A stretch of DNA of 64,000 nucleotides from Rhexocercosporidium sp. MPI-PUGE-AT-0058 (GCA_020746875.1 JAGTJL010000004.1:620001-684000), one strand, 5' to 3'; shown: positions 43,235-56,760, numbered from the stretch's first letter. Notes: a model not told the origin generated them from the sequence alone. Program-made: numbers and translations.

Positions 43235-46200
43235 TTATATGGAAGCAGAATTGACGTGGATTTCTTAAATGAGAACTAAATTCAGCAGGGGGTACGAGCG
43301 GCACTGGTCGTAAACAAATGAGGATGTGTTAGCGAAATCTGTTAGCAAGGTCTTGCCTGGGATAAATCCGTTGTTCGAATTCACCACCAAAATAGCCCAA
43401 TTCCTTATTTGCTGGTATAATCAACATCGCATGTTCCAGCCTCAATCCTTGAGCAGGCGTGACGGCTAGCCAAGGCAAAGCAGCTATTCGTTGTCACGCA
43501 GAACACATGTTTCTACGCCATAAATTTCCTAGGTCTCATAGAAGTAGTTGAAGACACTTGGTGGCTGTATTTTGCGGAGTAGAAGCACACGATAGCAGAA
43601 CGCATGGGGAAATGTTACTTAGTATCAGACTGTTTACCATTGCAATTGCGGTTATCTAAGAGCGACCAAGTCACCAGAGTACATAGACCAACTCCACGAA
43701 TCGCTTCAACATTGTTAATGTCAAGACCGGCAAGCTTCTGTAGTCTTTTTCTTCACTTTCTTGAGGTTGCTGACTGCAATTAACCGTCCGGAATGGCCAA
43801 TCTTCGTAAGTGCTCTCCCTCCTCGCTATCGCCGAGAGATCTCTCTGAAGTGTTTGTCTGTGGGCAACGCAAGGCGTGTCTCTTACCTAAACCAGAACTT
43901 GAGCACTGGCTGAACACTATTTGGTGCGGTCTTATTGCCTGGGGTTATGTCGTATTTTTATTTATTTTATTTATCAGAAGTTCTCGCATAAATGTTCCCT
44001 TTTCACTCCATACTTTGTCCCATAATCCACAATCCCCCTAGCTCATGAGACTTTTCAAGCAAAGTCTAGAAGGTAATGGATTGGCAAGTATATCGGTAGT
44101 CTCTTTGAAACCCAATGCTCAGAATTCCAAAGAAAATCAGGCCATCTGTATATCGACTAACTTCCAAGAAAATTCTGCTCCCTGACTAGAGATGTGAGGC
44201 TAGGTTTCCACAACATCTTCGTTTTAAGAAAATATAAAATGATAAGTTGCTTATCACCGCCAATCCAGATGATATAGGGTTCCATTCACAGGCAAATCTT
44301 AAACCTCGTCATTCCGGGCGTGCGAGTTTATCCTCAGATGTATGCCGACCATGCTCAGTTTCGCACCGAAAGCCTCGATCGATAGGCTCATGGGCCATTC
44401 CAAGCAAACTTCATCCCTCCCTGGTTTCGGGTTGTCAAAAATATTGCCGTACCAATGGGGTCAGGGTATGTTGAATTCAAATGTTGACTTGAAGAATGCT
44501 TTGTTTGCCTATCCCTTGCGTTTGTACACAGCATGATTCAATGCCTACCAGAAATTCGAGTAGAAAATTATAAAACCATCAGGAGGTGTCCTAACTCTCC
44601 AAAATAATCTGATATACACTTATGCTCACCAGCAGGAACGAGCTTGTCTCCGGAGATAAACAGTTGATTCCGCACGGCGGAGAGACATTCTGTGACGAGT
44701 GTCAAAAGCGTAACCAGTATGACAAACCAGCTTTCGACGTTCACTTCTACTCATACTACTTATTGCATGAGTAAGGAAGGAACTTTCCATGCTCGAGTGT
44801 GAAATTTCCGCTCGAACGATATGAGCTTTGGAGACAACGTTTTGATTTGTTTTCAAGAAGAGTGTCTGCCTAGCGAAGACGTCGCCGTCATTTAAAATCC
44901 CGCTATCAATGGCACTCTTTATCTTCTTTCTGCTAAGAAGCAAGCTATTCAACTCCAAGAGAGTACAAAATGGGGGAAACGTTCGACTATGTTCGGATGA
45001 TACGGTACCTCGCCGTCCTCGAGTTCGACTTTTTTTTTCGCGGATTAAAATTGAGTTGCATACGATTCTTTTTTTGACATGGAATATCTATGTGCTTAGA
45101 GGTTGTTCGAGGATAAGGAATTTGTTAAGGGAGATAATTATTCCGTTATATATCCACATCATGGAAAGACGTAATATCGTTCAGTCAGTGACAAAGTCTC
45201 TTACTTCCACTCACCTGTCCGTTGATCTCGAAATTTGTGGATCCAGTGGTTCTATTAACATCTAAGCTATTAAATGCGTCATAGTTACAGGCAGTAGAGA
45301 AGAAGAAAGAAGAAATGGAGTTGTTGTTGGGCTTCTAGTATTGAAGGAGGGAGTTCCATTAGCGAGAAGTGCTGTTGATGTTGACTTCTGGAGGGAAATT
45401 GTAGCTGTGCTAGCAATAACTATCGATGGACTGAATAACCAAAATCTTCATATGTCTGTCCACATTGTGAGCAGAATTAAAGCCCAGAAAAGCTCTACAC
45501 AGACGACTGAAATTGAAAACAAGTTGCCAACATCTCACAGAAAGGCTTGAATGCCATCTCACACACGTAATATCACGAGACTATCATCTTCGTCCTTCCC
45601 TCTTCCTTCTGCAGCGTTGGCTTCAAAGAAACAATAAAGACATCCGTCCATGCCACGCCGTCACCCCAGTGAAAATTCCCAAAGCCCTTGAACTTCAAAC
45701 CTGTTTTCCATTCCGTCATCCCATGTCATGATTGCCGTTACGAAACCATCCTCATAAAAATCACCACCTCAACGAACCAATCACACCCTCCCCCGGCTAG
45801 AGATAAGAGATAATACTGTAGGAGAGGGCCAACCTCCCTAATCCAGCCACACCACCACCACCACCTCACACCACTCGCCGCCAGACCACAAAACCCACCT
45901 CACCCAACACAACCCAACCAATCACAAAAATCCAAAGTAAGAATACTTGTACAAGGGATCCCTGCATTAGCTTCGGCGCCACAGCGCGACAACCCGGGCC
46001 GACGTTTTAATTGCCCTTTTGATTTTTGATTTGATTGCTGGTCTCCCGCGGTCGCAGTGGTCGGGTTTCTCTGTCGGGGGGTTGGTTAATTTCCGGCTGT
46101 TTTTGGGGGGTTGGGTGATGCCCCCTGGATTTTCGTGGTCTTTTCAGGCTGGAGGGTAAAGTGAGCACGTAAGTTGATTACAGTGTTGGTTGGTTGCGAC

Positions 46201-47844
46201 GCTTGATGGATGAGGTGAGAGGGAGGATGAAAGATGACTGCAGATAGAACACAGCAAGATCAAATTAATTCATGAGGGTACGTATTTCTATTTGTTTACC
46301 TGGATGTCGATGTTTATTTTTATTTTCGTGCAAAACATTTCTCTCTTTGCAGCAGCAGGCGAGGTGGGCGCAGCAGCAGCAGCCCAAAAAAAGACCAATC
46401 AACAATGCCGTGCCATGCCAGACCCAGGCGTTCATGCACCCGCCTTCACGATGCAGCTTGTGCGATCGTACCTGGCATTGGGGCGAGACACTCAGAATTG
46501 CTTTTTGTTTACTTTTTTCTTAGAATGAGAATGAGTATATTATGAAATTATGCATGTGATAAACATCATCGAAAACAACAGATTCAAATCAAGAGAATGA
46601 CATGGAAATATTTACTAGTGGAAGAAGATGGCTACTTTCACATGAATCAATCGAGTGTGTTTATTTACCTCACGATGTTTCCATGTTTCCCCTCGCCTAC
46701 CAAAAAAAACCCCCCCCCTTTCTTAATTAACATGCGACGAACTCCTCCCGCTTCCTCACGAACATTTCATCGCGTCTTATTTCCGATTTGCAAATTGAAA
46801 CGAAACCTCGTCCAATCTCCTCCAAGCGAAGAAACACAGGCCCCTCATCCAGCAAGGGACTTTACGGTACTCTACGAGTCTACTGTACGATACATGATCG
46901 AGATTAGAGATGTGGAAACAAGCGGAAGCTTGTTTGAGTTAGAGATGGAAGCGTTGATTGGCCTTCGATCGGGACTCTGGTATTTAAAACGTATAGTTAG
47001 GAGACGTCGCTTGTGATGAGTGAAGTGAGCCCTGGAATGATGATTTCGGCGTCGCGAGGGATTTTCTAACTCGTCACAAAGAGATGTAGGATTCGTAGAT
47101 CACGGATTTCAAGTGAAGTGCGGGTTTTCAAGAAGGGTGCTGGGCCAAATTTTGGTCTCCGAGCAATGCCGCCGTTATCATATTTGTCTAGTAATATACA
47201 CAAAAGAACAGGCGCGGGCACTGTACGATCATTATCCATCGCAACACCAAAGATGGTTGAAGTTCTGACTTTGATATATTGAAGAGACCAATAAACACAC
47301 CCAGCGTAACAGTCATTAAGGTAAAGGCAGCGGCAAGAAGTCTATAACAAAGGATATCCCCACAGAATCGAATCAAAAATGAAGCAGGAAACAAATATCA
47401 AGAGGCCCAAAATGAGACGCGAAGGTTTCCAGGTGGAGCAAGTTTGTTCAGTTGTATTTACCAAGCTCTGATTGCATCTCTCATCCTACTCTCTCGCGAC
47501 AGCAAAATTGAAATCAGCTCCAGAAAAGCATTGAAAACATTAATAGACAAGAACCAGAAAAACCCAATGCCTCTAGACACCTGAAAGACCGCACACTTTG
47601 GGGGTATGATGATGGATCCTCGTGTTGATGAACAACACTCTCAACCACATAAGCAATTACAAGAAAGATGCCAACCTGCATTAGACGAAGGACTCCACCG
47701 TGCAATGCAAGAACACCGTTATGCCCAAAGACCACGCTTATCCATAACTCGACCACCATCCAGGCGCCTTTCCATCATGAATTACCAATTGTCGTAAGAG
47801 AATTCGCAGCTTCGTGATTCAGATCGGCGAAAGGATCAAGCCGC
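43235..47844. other. 4.6 kb gene-poor region
   Basis: No gene could be supported on either strand. The left half (43.3-45.3 kb) is comparatively AT-rich with only short ORFs. The right half contains CAC/ACC-rich sequence near 45840-45900 and an A8C9 run near 46702-46718. A 139-codon ORF at 46597-47016 looks random. Together with the HET remnant it behaves like an accessory or eroded stretch between conserved genes. Confidence 0.45.
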
Positions 47845-48484
47845 TTACAAAAGGTAAGCAGCGAGGCCGAGGAGACCAGCGAGGGAAGCTCCGGAGAGAG
47901 CGAAGACCTTGTTGGCACCGGAGGCGGTGAGTGGGGATGGGGTTGGGGTGGCAGATGGGGCAACAGTTGGTGCGGCAGTTCCAGCTGGGTAGGTTGGGAC
48001 TGCGGCAACAGTGGTTGCGTTGGCAGTTGGGTACACTGGGGTGTAGGTTGGGACACTGTTCAGATGTTAGCTGGAGCTGCAACGACTGTATTTGGAAACA
48101 GTTCAAGGGTACCAGGTGGAGCAGTACACAGCGCTTGTGGTATGGACTGGCTTGACAATGGTGCATGGGCAGTTGGTGATGGTCAAGGTCTCGGACTGTA
48201 GATGGAGAACGTTAGCTTCTATTCTCATATGCAGAAAAGATCAAAGAAGCGCGTCGTGATCTGAAGCTGTTGTCTCCATTTCCCGGCGCGTTCTTCTGAT
48301 CTCAAGCGCGGATCCTCACCTCAGTGGCAGTGTAGGTGACGCCATTGTAGGTCAACTGGGTGGCAGCTGGGCAGACAGTGGTGTAGGCAGTGTGGACCTC
48401 GGTGGTGTAGACGACGGTCTCGTTGCTGTAAGAAGCAGTGGCAGTTGCTGCAAGAGCAAGGACGGCGACGGCGGAGTATTGCAT
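47845..48484 (-). CDS. Small Ser/Thr-rich secreted protein with GPI-anchor signal (cell wall)
   Basis: Minus strand, three exons: 48484-48320, 48195-48113 and 48055-47845 (introns 124 and 57 nt; the second has a GCTAAC branch site); protein 152 aa. It starts with a signal peptide (MQYSAVAVLALAATATA). A domain with four cysteines in TTVCPAATQ, TNCPCTIV and VYCSTC follows. Next is a Thr/Pro/Ala repeat-like stretch with TYTP, VYPT and TYPAGT that should be O-mannosylated. The C-terminus is a GPI-attachment signal: SGANKV followed by a hydrophobic tail ending GLAAYLL. This is the design of small abundant fungal wall proteins (Ccw14- or Ccg-6-like). It should be exported, GPI-anchored and possibly cross-linked to glucan. 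The exact family name is uncertain. Confidence 0.9.
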
Positions 48485-49343
48485 TTTGACGGTTGGGTGG
48501 TTGGTATTAAGTTACTTGAAAAGTAATTAGGTGGGAGAGTTGGAGTTGAGGGTTGAGGTTGAGGAGTCGTGCGTAAGTTGAACGAATGTAAGTGACTAAA
48601 AGTCAGGTATGTTGTTTGATGTACGAACGAGAGTGTGGGTGAAGAAGGAAAGCAGAAGTTGAGATGGGTGGCCGAAGTGCTTTATACGGAGAGGACGAGG
48701 GCGGGTGGGTGCGAAGTGGGCCAGTGCTTTCTGGTTGGGTTGGAAGGGCTGGGGTGTGAGTGTGAGTGTGAGTGTGCGTGTGTGTGCCTGGGGGTGGGCG
48801 GGCTGGCTGCCTTGGCCTCCGTGGTTTAGCGTGCGCTAAGGGAGAGACTAACGCGTTGCTGGGGTGCGGGCGTCAGGGGCGAGTGGGGATTGGTGGAATC
48901 TGCAAGGGGCAGCATTCAAAGTACTTCCGGAAACGGCTTAGACCCTACGTTTATTTATCTGTCTATGTATTCATTGTTTATCAACCTTCGCTGTTTTATT
49001 TCGGGTTTTTCTGACAACACCCACCCCCCCGGCCTCTCAGAAATTGCTCGCAGGGGAAGTCGTGCTCAGTCACCTTCGGACGCTGCTGCTGGCTGGGATC
49101 CCGTTGTCCCAACCATTCAGCACACTCGTTGCACTTCGTACCGCTGGGCATCTGTTAATTCCAGGTGAGTCTCCAGGGTGGAAATCAGGGGCCACCAAAA
49201 GCCTGCTCAGTCAGTCTCCTGTTGTGGAGGCACCGCAGGACTTGATTCATGGAGAGGCACAACAGGAGAATGTTCACTTCGGCTGTTGCTCTGCTTTATG
49301 ACCGAGAGGGAGGGTGGTGTGTTCGTAGGTATGGTTTCTTCAC

Positions 49344-49367
49344 ATTCATTCATTCATTCATTCATTC
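49344..49367. repeat. (ATTC)6 microsatellite
   Basis: Six perfect ATTC units in intergenic DNA. Confidence 0.95.
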
Positions 49368-49751
49368 ATCCTGTGGGATGCACAATATCATATACGAACA
49401 ACGCAAACATCCTACTGTACGCGAAAATATGCAGCTATGCAACCCTCACTTCTTTTTTCTTATCCTATCAAAGGCGCACACACAACATGCCGTGACCCAT
49501 CCCCCCCCCCGGTGCCACTTTTCCCAATAGCCTCTGATCATCTACTGTACTGTATGTACGGTACTGCAGTCTTTTCATCCGATCTCGCACAGCTTGTCTT
49601 TGTTTGGCTCGCTTGTCCAGCTGTCCCTCCTGCACGGGCAGGTCCCCTTCCCCTGACTTGCAATGAAGCCCAGTGAAAAACTAAAAACAGCCAACCCTCT
49701 GGTGGCGGATCACTTCATCCCTTTACCCTGAACACAGTCATTATCTCAGGC

Positions 49752-49771
49752 TTATTATTATTATTATTATT
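49752..49771. repeat. (ATT)n microsatellite
   Basis: About seven TTA/ATT units in intergenic DNA. Confidence 0.95.
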
Positions 49772-52700
49772 AAATGGGCTAAATACAGCATCAAGAGCCA
49801 AATCATCTCGGGTTCATCTTGTCGCTTCAGAGGCACCTACAGTACCGACATGGCAAACCGAGCGGGCGTTTTCGAGACAACCATCGATGTTCCAGTTCTC
49901 GTTCCACCCTGTCTGTACTCCGTGGGTTTTGACTGGCTGTTCGCTGATTACTCACACTCGAAATCTCCCGTGCAGTTGGCTCTCGTATGGAATGGAGTTT
50001 TTTAATATGAAGTTGCAACCACCAGCAGAAGCTACTCACAGGGTGGTTGGAGATTGCCCTCCCACGCTGGACGAATCACAAGTCACCGTTTACCAGACCC
50101 TCGCAGGCCAAACTTCAGACGAGAGCACTTCCAGGAAGTTTCCCCGGCGGTTGCATGAGCACATCGTCATTGACGCCATTTCTCGACTCTTGGAAGGCTG
50201 CACAATAATATAAAATATTGCCCGAAGAGGAAATCGTATGGAACGACTCGAGATGAGACGTTGCTCCGAGAGTCGAGACTCCAAAGATGTCCAGGCCACC
50301 CTCAGATATCATCTGTATCATGTTTAGGTTTCGAAATCTCGGAATGGTGCGCCGAAGCCGCGTCCATCTGTGCAACGCGTCCTTTCAAACTGTGGCTTGC
50401 CCATTGGATTTTAAACCTCCCTTTCCATCAAGTGTCGTCCCAATATGACAGGATGTCAAGATTACCCTCCCACGGTTGGTTGCACGAGCTACAACCTTAT
50501 CTCACGGCTTGGGCTCGGGGTTGAAAGTTCTGCAGCACCACCACCACCATCGTTATCACCATCGATATGAGCCATCTCGTGTTCCCTCAACCTCATCAGA
50601 TGTTCCCACTCGTTTGGCTTCCCGCTGCCGGAAAGCAGCCTCCCCTTCTCGAAGCTTTGATATCGAATTTCCTGGAGTGTGTTCCGGTCTCACATCAAGG
50701 CCAGTGCAGTCCAATTCAAACCCACTTCCCACTTCCCAGTCTCCAAGTGACAAGACTCAAGAGAGACATGCTGCCCCCTTTCCCTCTCGGCATCTCCACT
50801 GATCTCCGAACGAACATTCTGTCTGTCTTCCTTCCATCCCCGGCCCGTAAAGATCGCACACCGCCGAACAGAAATAGAAACAATAAGACACGCCAAATAA
50901 AATAAATAGAAAGTGTGGAAACCGGCTCCAGCTCACGCCAGACAAGTTGCCTCTTTGGGCCTCTTCAAACCCAAGAGTTCGAGACAACTCAACCGAGTGG
51001 ATCCCCATCAAATTTCCCGTCTGGAGGCGAGATTTGGCTGTTGGCAAACTTGGCATGGCGTTGTCGTCCGAGGCGATTCATGGACAAGCGCACCGCCAGG
51101 TCCCACCAAAAATTCTTCGGGTTTGTCCGCCCGCCTGAAGTTCATGGGCGACCTTGAGACTCGAGTCCACACCGCACTTCTTCCGAGTTATGCCGGATGG
51201 CAGTCTCAGCTGCTGCTCGCTTGCTCATGTTCTCGAAGAAAGTCTATTCTTATCTTTCGATAGATCAAACTCTCTTTTACTCTCTCCATTCTGAAGAGAA
51301 AAAATTCCTTGCTGTGTTCATGTTTACAACGCTGCAAAATTCGCAGTTTCCCCATCGATCTCTTCCCTCCCTCTCCATTCCTCTCTCCTCTTCCCTCTCT
51401 CCTTTCCTTATCAAAAACGCAAGTCTCCATCCGTCTCCGTCTGTCCAGACCAACAGCAATCAGTCAAGTAATCAATCAGAAAAAATCTAGATCCCAAGAT
51501 CTTCGCTTACAATAACCACTTTTCCTCTTCATGCCTGGCTCCTGGTCCTGGTCTGGTTCCTGCGCAAGCGTCACCCTCCCTCCGCCCTGTGCATTCGCAT
51601 CGATCGCTGAAAGCCAACCAAAAATCTACGAACCAAGTAGGATTAACGTGTAACCGTCGCTGCAAGCTGGCTGTCAATCTGCAGACTGCGCAGGTACGCG
51701 CAATCCTCAGCTTTGGCTGGAAAGCTGGAAAGCAAGCTCCAAGCTATCAGCTGCTAGAGGTTTGATGGTGGCTTTTCCGCGTCAGCTTGTAAATCGCCTT
51801 TTGGAATGGGATTTGCAATCCTCGATGATATTTAAGCTTTTGCACTGGTTTGGATTTGCTGTTTCTATTGCGCACTATTATTTTCATCGATCCTTGATTG
51901 CTGGCTTGGTGGTTCAACAATTCTCGGTGGCTGCATCGCAGAATTACCCGGGAACCCCTTAATTAGCGACGCCACCTTTTGATGACATCCTCTATGGTTT
52001 GGCTTTCTGTTGTTTCTTACTCTCCTACGTCTCTCATTTTCTCGTCTTTCTCGTCGATTCCGTTCTTTATATGAACGAATTCCTGGAATTGTTCTATTGC
52101 CCCAGCAATTGATCTTGGACGTGTGGAAGAGCAAATCCTCAGAGCCAGCGACTCTGGCTGTTCAATGCAACACTACCAGGACAACTGAATCAACTTCTGG
52201 ATGCGAAATTCTGGCCACAAGAACTCTTTGAGCCATTTTACGAGGAAGGATCTTGAGGGAGTGGGGATGCAGTACAGGCAAATGTCGAATATCGAAAGCT
52301 TCGCTGGGAACCCAGCATCTCTCCCGGACTGTGCGTAAAATCAGCATTTTTCTTCGGACCTATTCTGCCTTCAGTTTCTTCGTTACATAGAATGACCGCG
52401 ATGGATCATCAGAGTCATGGCTTTGCTCTTGCTTGCCCTCAACTACAGAAGACTATTAAGGCCACCTGTTATGCCCCTTCACAACATGCCGGTTGCAGGA
52501 TTTTCCTGTTTGGTTCCCATAATCTTGTTCAGAAGTCTTCGATATACTGTGTGTGTTGGCAGAAGCGTATTATCTCTGTTTGTCAAGAACCTAGGACCTG
52601 TTCAGGATGCAGTTATGAGGTTGTCTATGGAGCATACCACGATCAAGTTGTCACATGTAGGCTAAAAAGGAAGTAGGTAAGTATGTTGCACTGTATCTCT

Positions 52701-54488
52701 TTGAACTATAAACAGCTTCTTGAGTGCCATGTTGGAAGCTTTGCCCCTGTCATTTCCACTTGTCCTTTCATATCAGCAGTTTCTTCTTCAGGCCGTTGAC
52801 GCACAGGTTCAATCAAGGTTCTGATCTGGTATCTGGTAACTCGGAAGAACGAAGTATTCCTTTCCAAAATAGCACAACTTCTGCGCGGAAGGCGCCTCAT
52901 TACAGAATTAAAGATTAGCCACTAGTTAGGGACCGATACACCACCTTGAGGAGCTTGACTATTCTATGGTCAAGCATCGGGTCAATGAGAAGGTCAGGGG
53001 TCGTCCAATTCTCTCGACTATCCCTCGAGCCTGGCTATTACTATGGTATTTGATCTTTTTGAAATTGCACTCATCTGATCACAAAAGCTGAAAGCTTCAC
53101 TTTCAGTTAGTTCCTGATCTCGAATGCTCTAAATCTGATGCGGCATTCACCATAGATCATTTTCACTCGCACGTCAACGCCTGTCAGCGGCCACTATTTC
53201 TTGCATCTTCGACCTCTTTTGACCACAACCTCAGTAATCTTTGACCTCTCGGTCCCTCTTTCCATTCATACACAACGGACGGCTTACCTTCGGTGGCCAA
53301 TCACCCTCTCATCTAGGTCAACGGGTAGTTCTGGCTTGGACCCTTCCAAGATCGCTAAATGACACTTTCAGCCTTCTCCATTGAGGTTTTGACCTACCTA
53401 CCTACCCGTTTTCTATGATCTTTGGTCTTCGAAATCATCCCTGTGCTTCCTCATCTCAGAAGCCTCTGATCATCAAATGCCAACATGAGCAAGCGCAACA
53501 TCTCTGAACTAACCGAAGTCCTCGCGGAGTAGAATAGATTCCAGATTGCAGAGGCTATCAGATCGCTTCCAATAACCAAAAAGGCTCAAAGTTGCCTCGA
53601 GCCCAAAACATTTCCAAGACTCCAGAATACCAACAATACGTTCTGACAAACAAATCGATCGTTTCCAGCGCCCGGTAGGTATCGAACTCGGAGACGACAA
53701 GTTCTGGGTTTTGGTTGGAGAGCGAGGATGGCAAGGTCATGACTACTCATGCGGAAGAGACTGGTAATCTGCGTTTGATCATTGCTATTGCCAGTCCGTT
53801 CGTTATCATCAAGGAAGCATGAAGTTCTAGGGTTTGAAAAGGAGCGTTGAGGTATACAGGGCGCTGCCTTCATCTCAATGGCCCATCCACTGGGCATTCT
53901 CGTCTGTTGTCTATCTTGTCGACTCGTCATAAAGCTGCTTCTCGAAGCGAATCAACACATATCATAGCCAATAATAGAACAGCTGGGTCGAAAGTATTCT
54001 CTCGCCAGCAGACTTGCTGAAATGTGATGTTTACAAACTCGAAAGTACATCCGCTTAGAAACCCAACATGGATACCTCCTTATGTTAGCTTACCCCGGAC
54101 AAAAGGGGCCGGCCGAGCTCCAGCCGAGTGCGGGGAACACCAAGCTCCTCCACCAGGAACACACCAAACCTCAATCAGCAAGAGCCGCATCGTCGCATTG
54201 GATCCTCAAAACCGAGTGCATAGCCGTGGTAACTGGTGAATCATGTACCCTCATTATTTCCTATAATAAATGAGGGCCTCGTACCTTTACAATTTCCCAT
54301 CTCAATTCTTTTCCTTTCAGGTTTAGGTTCACGTTCACCTCTGTCCCTCTTCCATAGACAGCTGATTACACCACTACCACCACCTCAACCAATTCGGAGC
54401 TGATTCAAGTTTGAGCAAGTGCAACAAAGCTTCCACCGAGGCGCAATTGACAAGTCTACGAGCACTAGAAACCATTCTACATCACGAA

Positions 54489-54546
54489 GTAAGCTCCTCT
54501 CCACTTCCCCGAGCTCTCAACAATAGCTAACCCCGCGCGAATTCAG
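54489..54546 (+). other. Probable 5'-UTR intron of the acyl-CoA synthetase gene
   Basis: Donor GTAAGC after CACGAA, branch site TAGCTAAC, acceptor TTCAG at 54546; 58 nt. It ends one base before the start codon at 54548. All three splice signals are strong for this genome. Confidence 0.65.
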
Positions 54547-54547
54547 A

Positions 54548-56760
54548 ATGCCTTCCCACCTCCAAGACGAAGTACAGCACCACTCACTCACCGACCCCGA
54601 GTCCTTCTGGGCCGAGCAAGCCACCCACCTTACCTGGCACAAGAAGCCCAGCTCAACACTCGTCAAGACCTCGAAGTCGCTGAAATCAGGAACCAAGCAC
54701 GATCATTGGGAATGGTTCCCGGACGGCGAGATCTCGACTTGCTATAACTGCGTTGATAGACATGTGGAGGCGGGCAATGGAGATCAGACGGCGATAATTT
54801 GGGATAGTCCGGTGACGAAGACGAAGCAGAAGATTACGTATAAGGAGTTATTGGAGGAGGTTGAGACTTTTGCGGGAGTGTTGAGGGAGGAGGGCGTTCA
54901 GAGGGGGGATGTGGTTTTGCTTTATAGTAAGTATCCCCAATATGACGTCTTCATTTGTTATAAGTTGGCCCAGAAGTCATGCTGATATCTTTCCAGTGCC
55001 TATGATACCCGCTGCGCTCATTGGAATACTCGCTACTATAAGAATTGGAGCTATTCATGCAGTTGTATTTGGGGGGTTCGCAGCACAGTCTCTGGCTCAA
55101 CGGATTGAAGCTTCAAAACCAGTAGCTATTCTCACAGCTTCATGCGGTATCGATGGTACGAAAGCTCCGATGTCATACAAATCGTTCATTAGGGAAGCAA
55201 TCGACCAATCACCACATAAGCCAAAGAAGACCATAATCTGGCAGCGAGATCAGCTGAGATGGGACCCGGTAGACAAGAATGGTGGCGAGAGGAATTGGCA
55301 GCGATTGGTGAAGAGTGGGAGAAGCAGAGGATTGAAGGCCGAGTGTGTTCCTGTTAAGTCCAGTGACGGCCTTTACATTATCTACACCTCTGGTACAACC
55401 GGTCTACCCAAGGGAGTTCTCAGAGAAGCCGGTGGTCACGCGGTAGGCCTCCATCTTTCGATCAGCTACCTTTTTGGCATCCACGGACCAGGGGATGTCA
55501 TGTTCTGCGCATCGGATATAGGATGGGTTGTCGGGCACGCATACATCCTGTATGCACCACTCTTAGCAGGAGCGACCACTGTTCTATATGAAGGCAAACC
55601 AGTAGGGACACCCGATGCAGGGTCTTTCTGGCGAATCGTCGAAGATTACAAAGTCAACTCCCTCTTCACGGCACCTACGGCACTCAGAGCCATTCGGAGA
55701 GACGACCCCGAGAACAACAAGTTCAAGGAAGTTGGGAGACGAGGCGGCTTCAAGAGTCTCAATGCTCTTTTCCTTGCAGGAGAAAGATCGGAACCAAGTA
55801 TCATCACCATGTACCAGGATCTTCTCAAGGACTACGCAGATGGAGCGCCTGTGGTTGATCATTGGTGGTCCTCTGAATCCGGTTCCCCGATATCAGGTAT
55901 CGCACTTGTTCCTCATGCCGGGAAAGATCGCAAGACCAAGAAAAGGGATATTGCACCGCTTGGAATCAAGCCTGGAAGTGCTGGTAAAGCTATGCCAGGC
56001 TGGGATGTTCGCGTTGTCGATGATTCAGGAAAGGAGGTGTCACATGGAAAGATGGGTAACATTGTGCTCGGCATGCCACTGGCTCCGACCGGCTTCAGAA
56101 CACTATGGCAAGATGAAGAGAGATTCTATAAAGGGTACCTGAAGAGATTCGAGGGGAAATGGGTTGATACCGGTGATGCTGGTATGATTGATGAGGATGG
56201 ATATATTCATGTCATGTCTCGATCTGATGATATTATCAATGTAGCCGCTCATCGATTCAGTACCGGTAAGTCTACATTATACTACGTCCACATTCACATA
56301 CTTACAACTTGCAGGCTCCATCGAACAAGCCATCTCCTCCCACCCAACTATAGCCGAATGCTGCGTAGTCGGCATCCCCGACGCCCTAAAAGGCCACCTA
56401 CCATTCGCTTTCGTGACCCTCTCAACAGCAGACCACCCACCCTCGGCGGTCCCCTCCGACGAACTCTTCGCCGAAGTCCAAAAGCTCGTCCGAACACAAA
56501 TCGGCGCCATTGCCTCACTAGGCGGCATGATTCAAGGCAAAGGCATGATCCCCAAGACACGTTCTGGCAAGACACTACGAAGAGTGCTGAGAGAATTGGT
56601 GGAGAATGCCGTGCATGGGGAATTCGATAAGGAGGTCCAAGTCCCCGCGACGGTGGAGGATGCGGCTGTTGTGGAGGTGGCGAGGGATCGGATAAGGGAA
56701 TACTTCAAGGAAAAGGGTGGGGATTTGCATAAGGCCACGGAGACGAGGGCGAAGTTGTAG
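54548..56760 (+). CDS. Acyl-CoA synthetase of the PrpE/ACSS3 (propionyl-CoA synthetase-like) group
   Basis: Three exons: 54548-54926, 54997-56265 and 56315-56760 (introns 70 and 49 nt); protein 697 aa. It is an AMP-forming adenylating enzyme. An N-terminal ACS-type region (FWAEQATHLTWHK, WFPDGEISTCYNCVDRHV) is followed by the P-loop YTSGTTGLPKG at residues 256-266. Next are DIGWVVGHAYILYAPLL, YEGKPVGTPD and HWWSSESGSPISG. Then come the hinge region WVDTGDAGMIDEDGYIHVMSRSDD and the C-terminal catalytic Lys in KTRSGKTLRR. The GKPVGTPDAGSFWRIVEDYKV block resembles propionyl-CoA synthetases more than the main acetyl-CoA synthetase. It would activate propionate or other short acids to CoA esters with ATP. 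No clear mitochondrial presequence was seen, and the C-terminal AKL tripeptide-like end (RAKL) resembles a peroxisomal PTS1. Confidence 0.92.

Larger units (their letters stand above)
48485..54488. other. 6 kb region without a recognisable gene
   Basis: Only scattered ORFs below 117 codons. It contains GAGTGT repeats at about 48755-48785, (ATTC)6 at 49344-49367, a C10 run at 49501-49510 and (ATT)n at 49752-49771. A dense C/T tract at 51356-51412 looks like a fungal core promoter. The left end is the promoter of the wall-protein gene and the right end that of the acyl-CoA synthetase. A spliced gene with tiny exons or a non-coding RNA cannot be excluded. Confidence 0.45.

Noticed and set aside
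46597..47016. A 139-codon plus-strand ORF
   Set aside because: It spans an A8C9 homopolymer, has no recognisable motif and no supporting neighbours.
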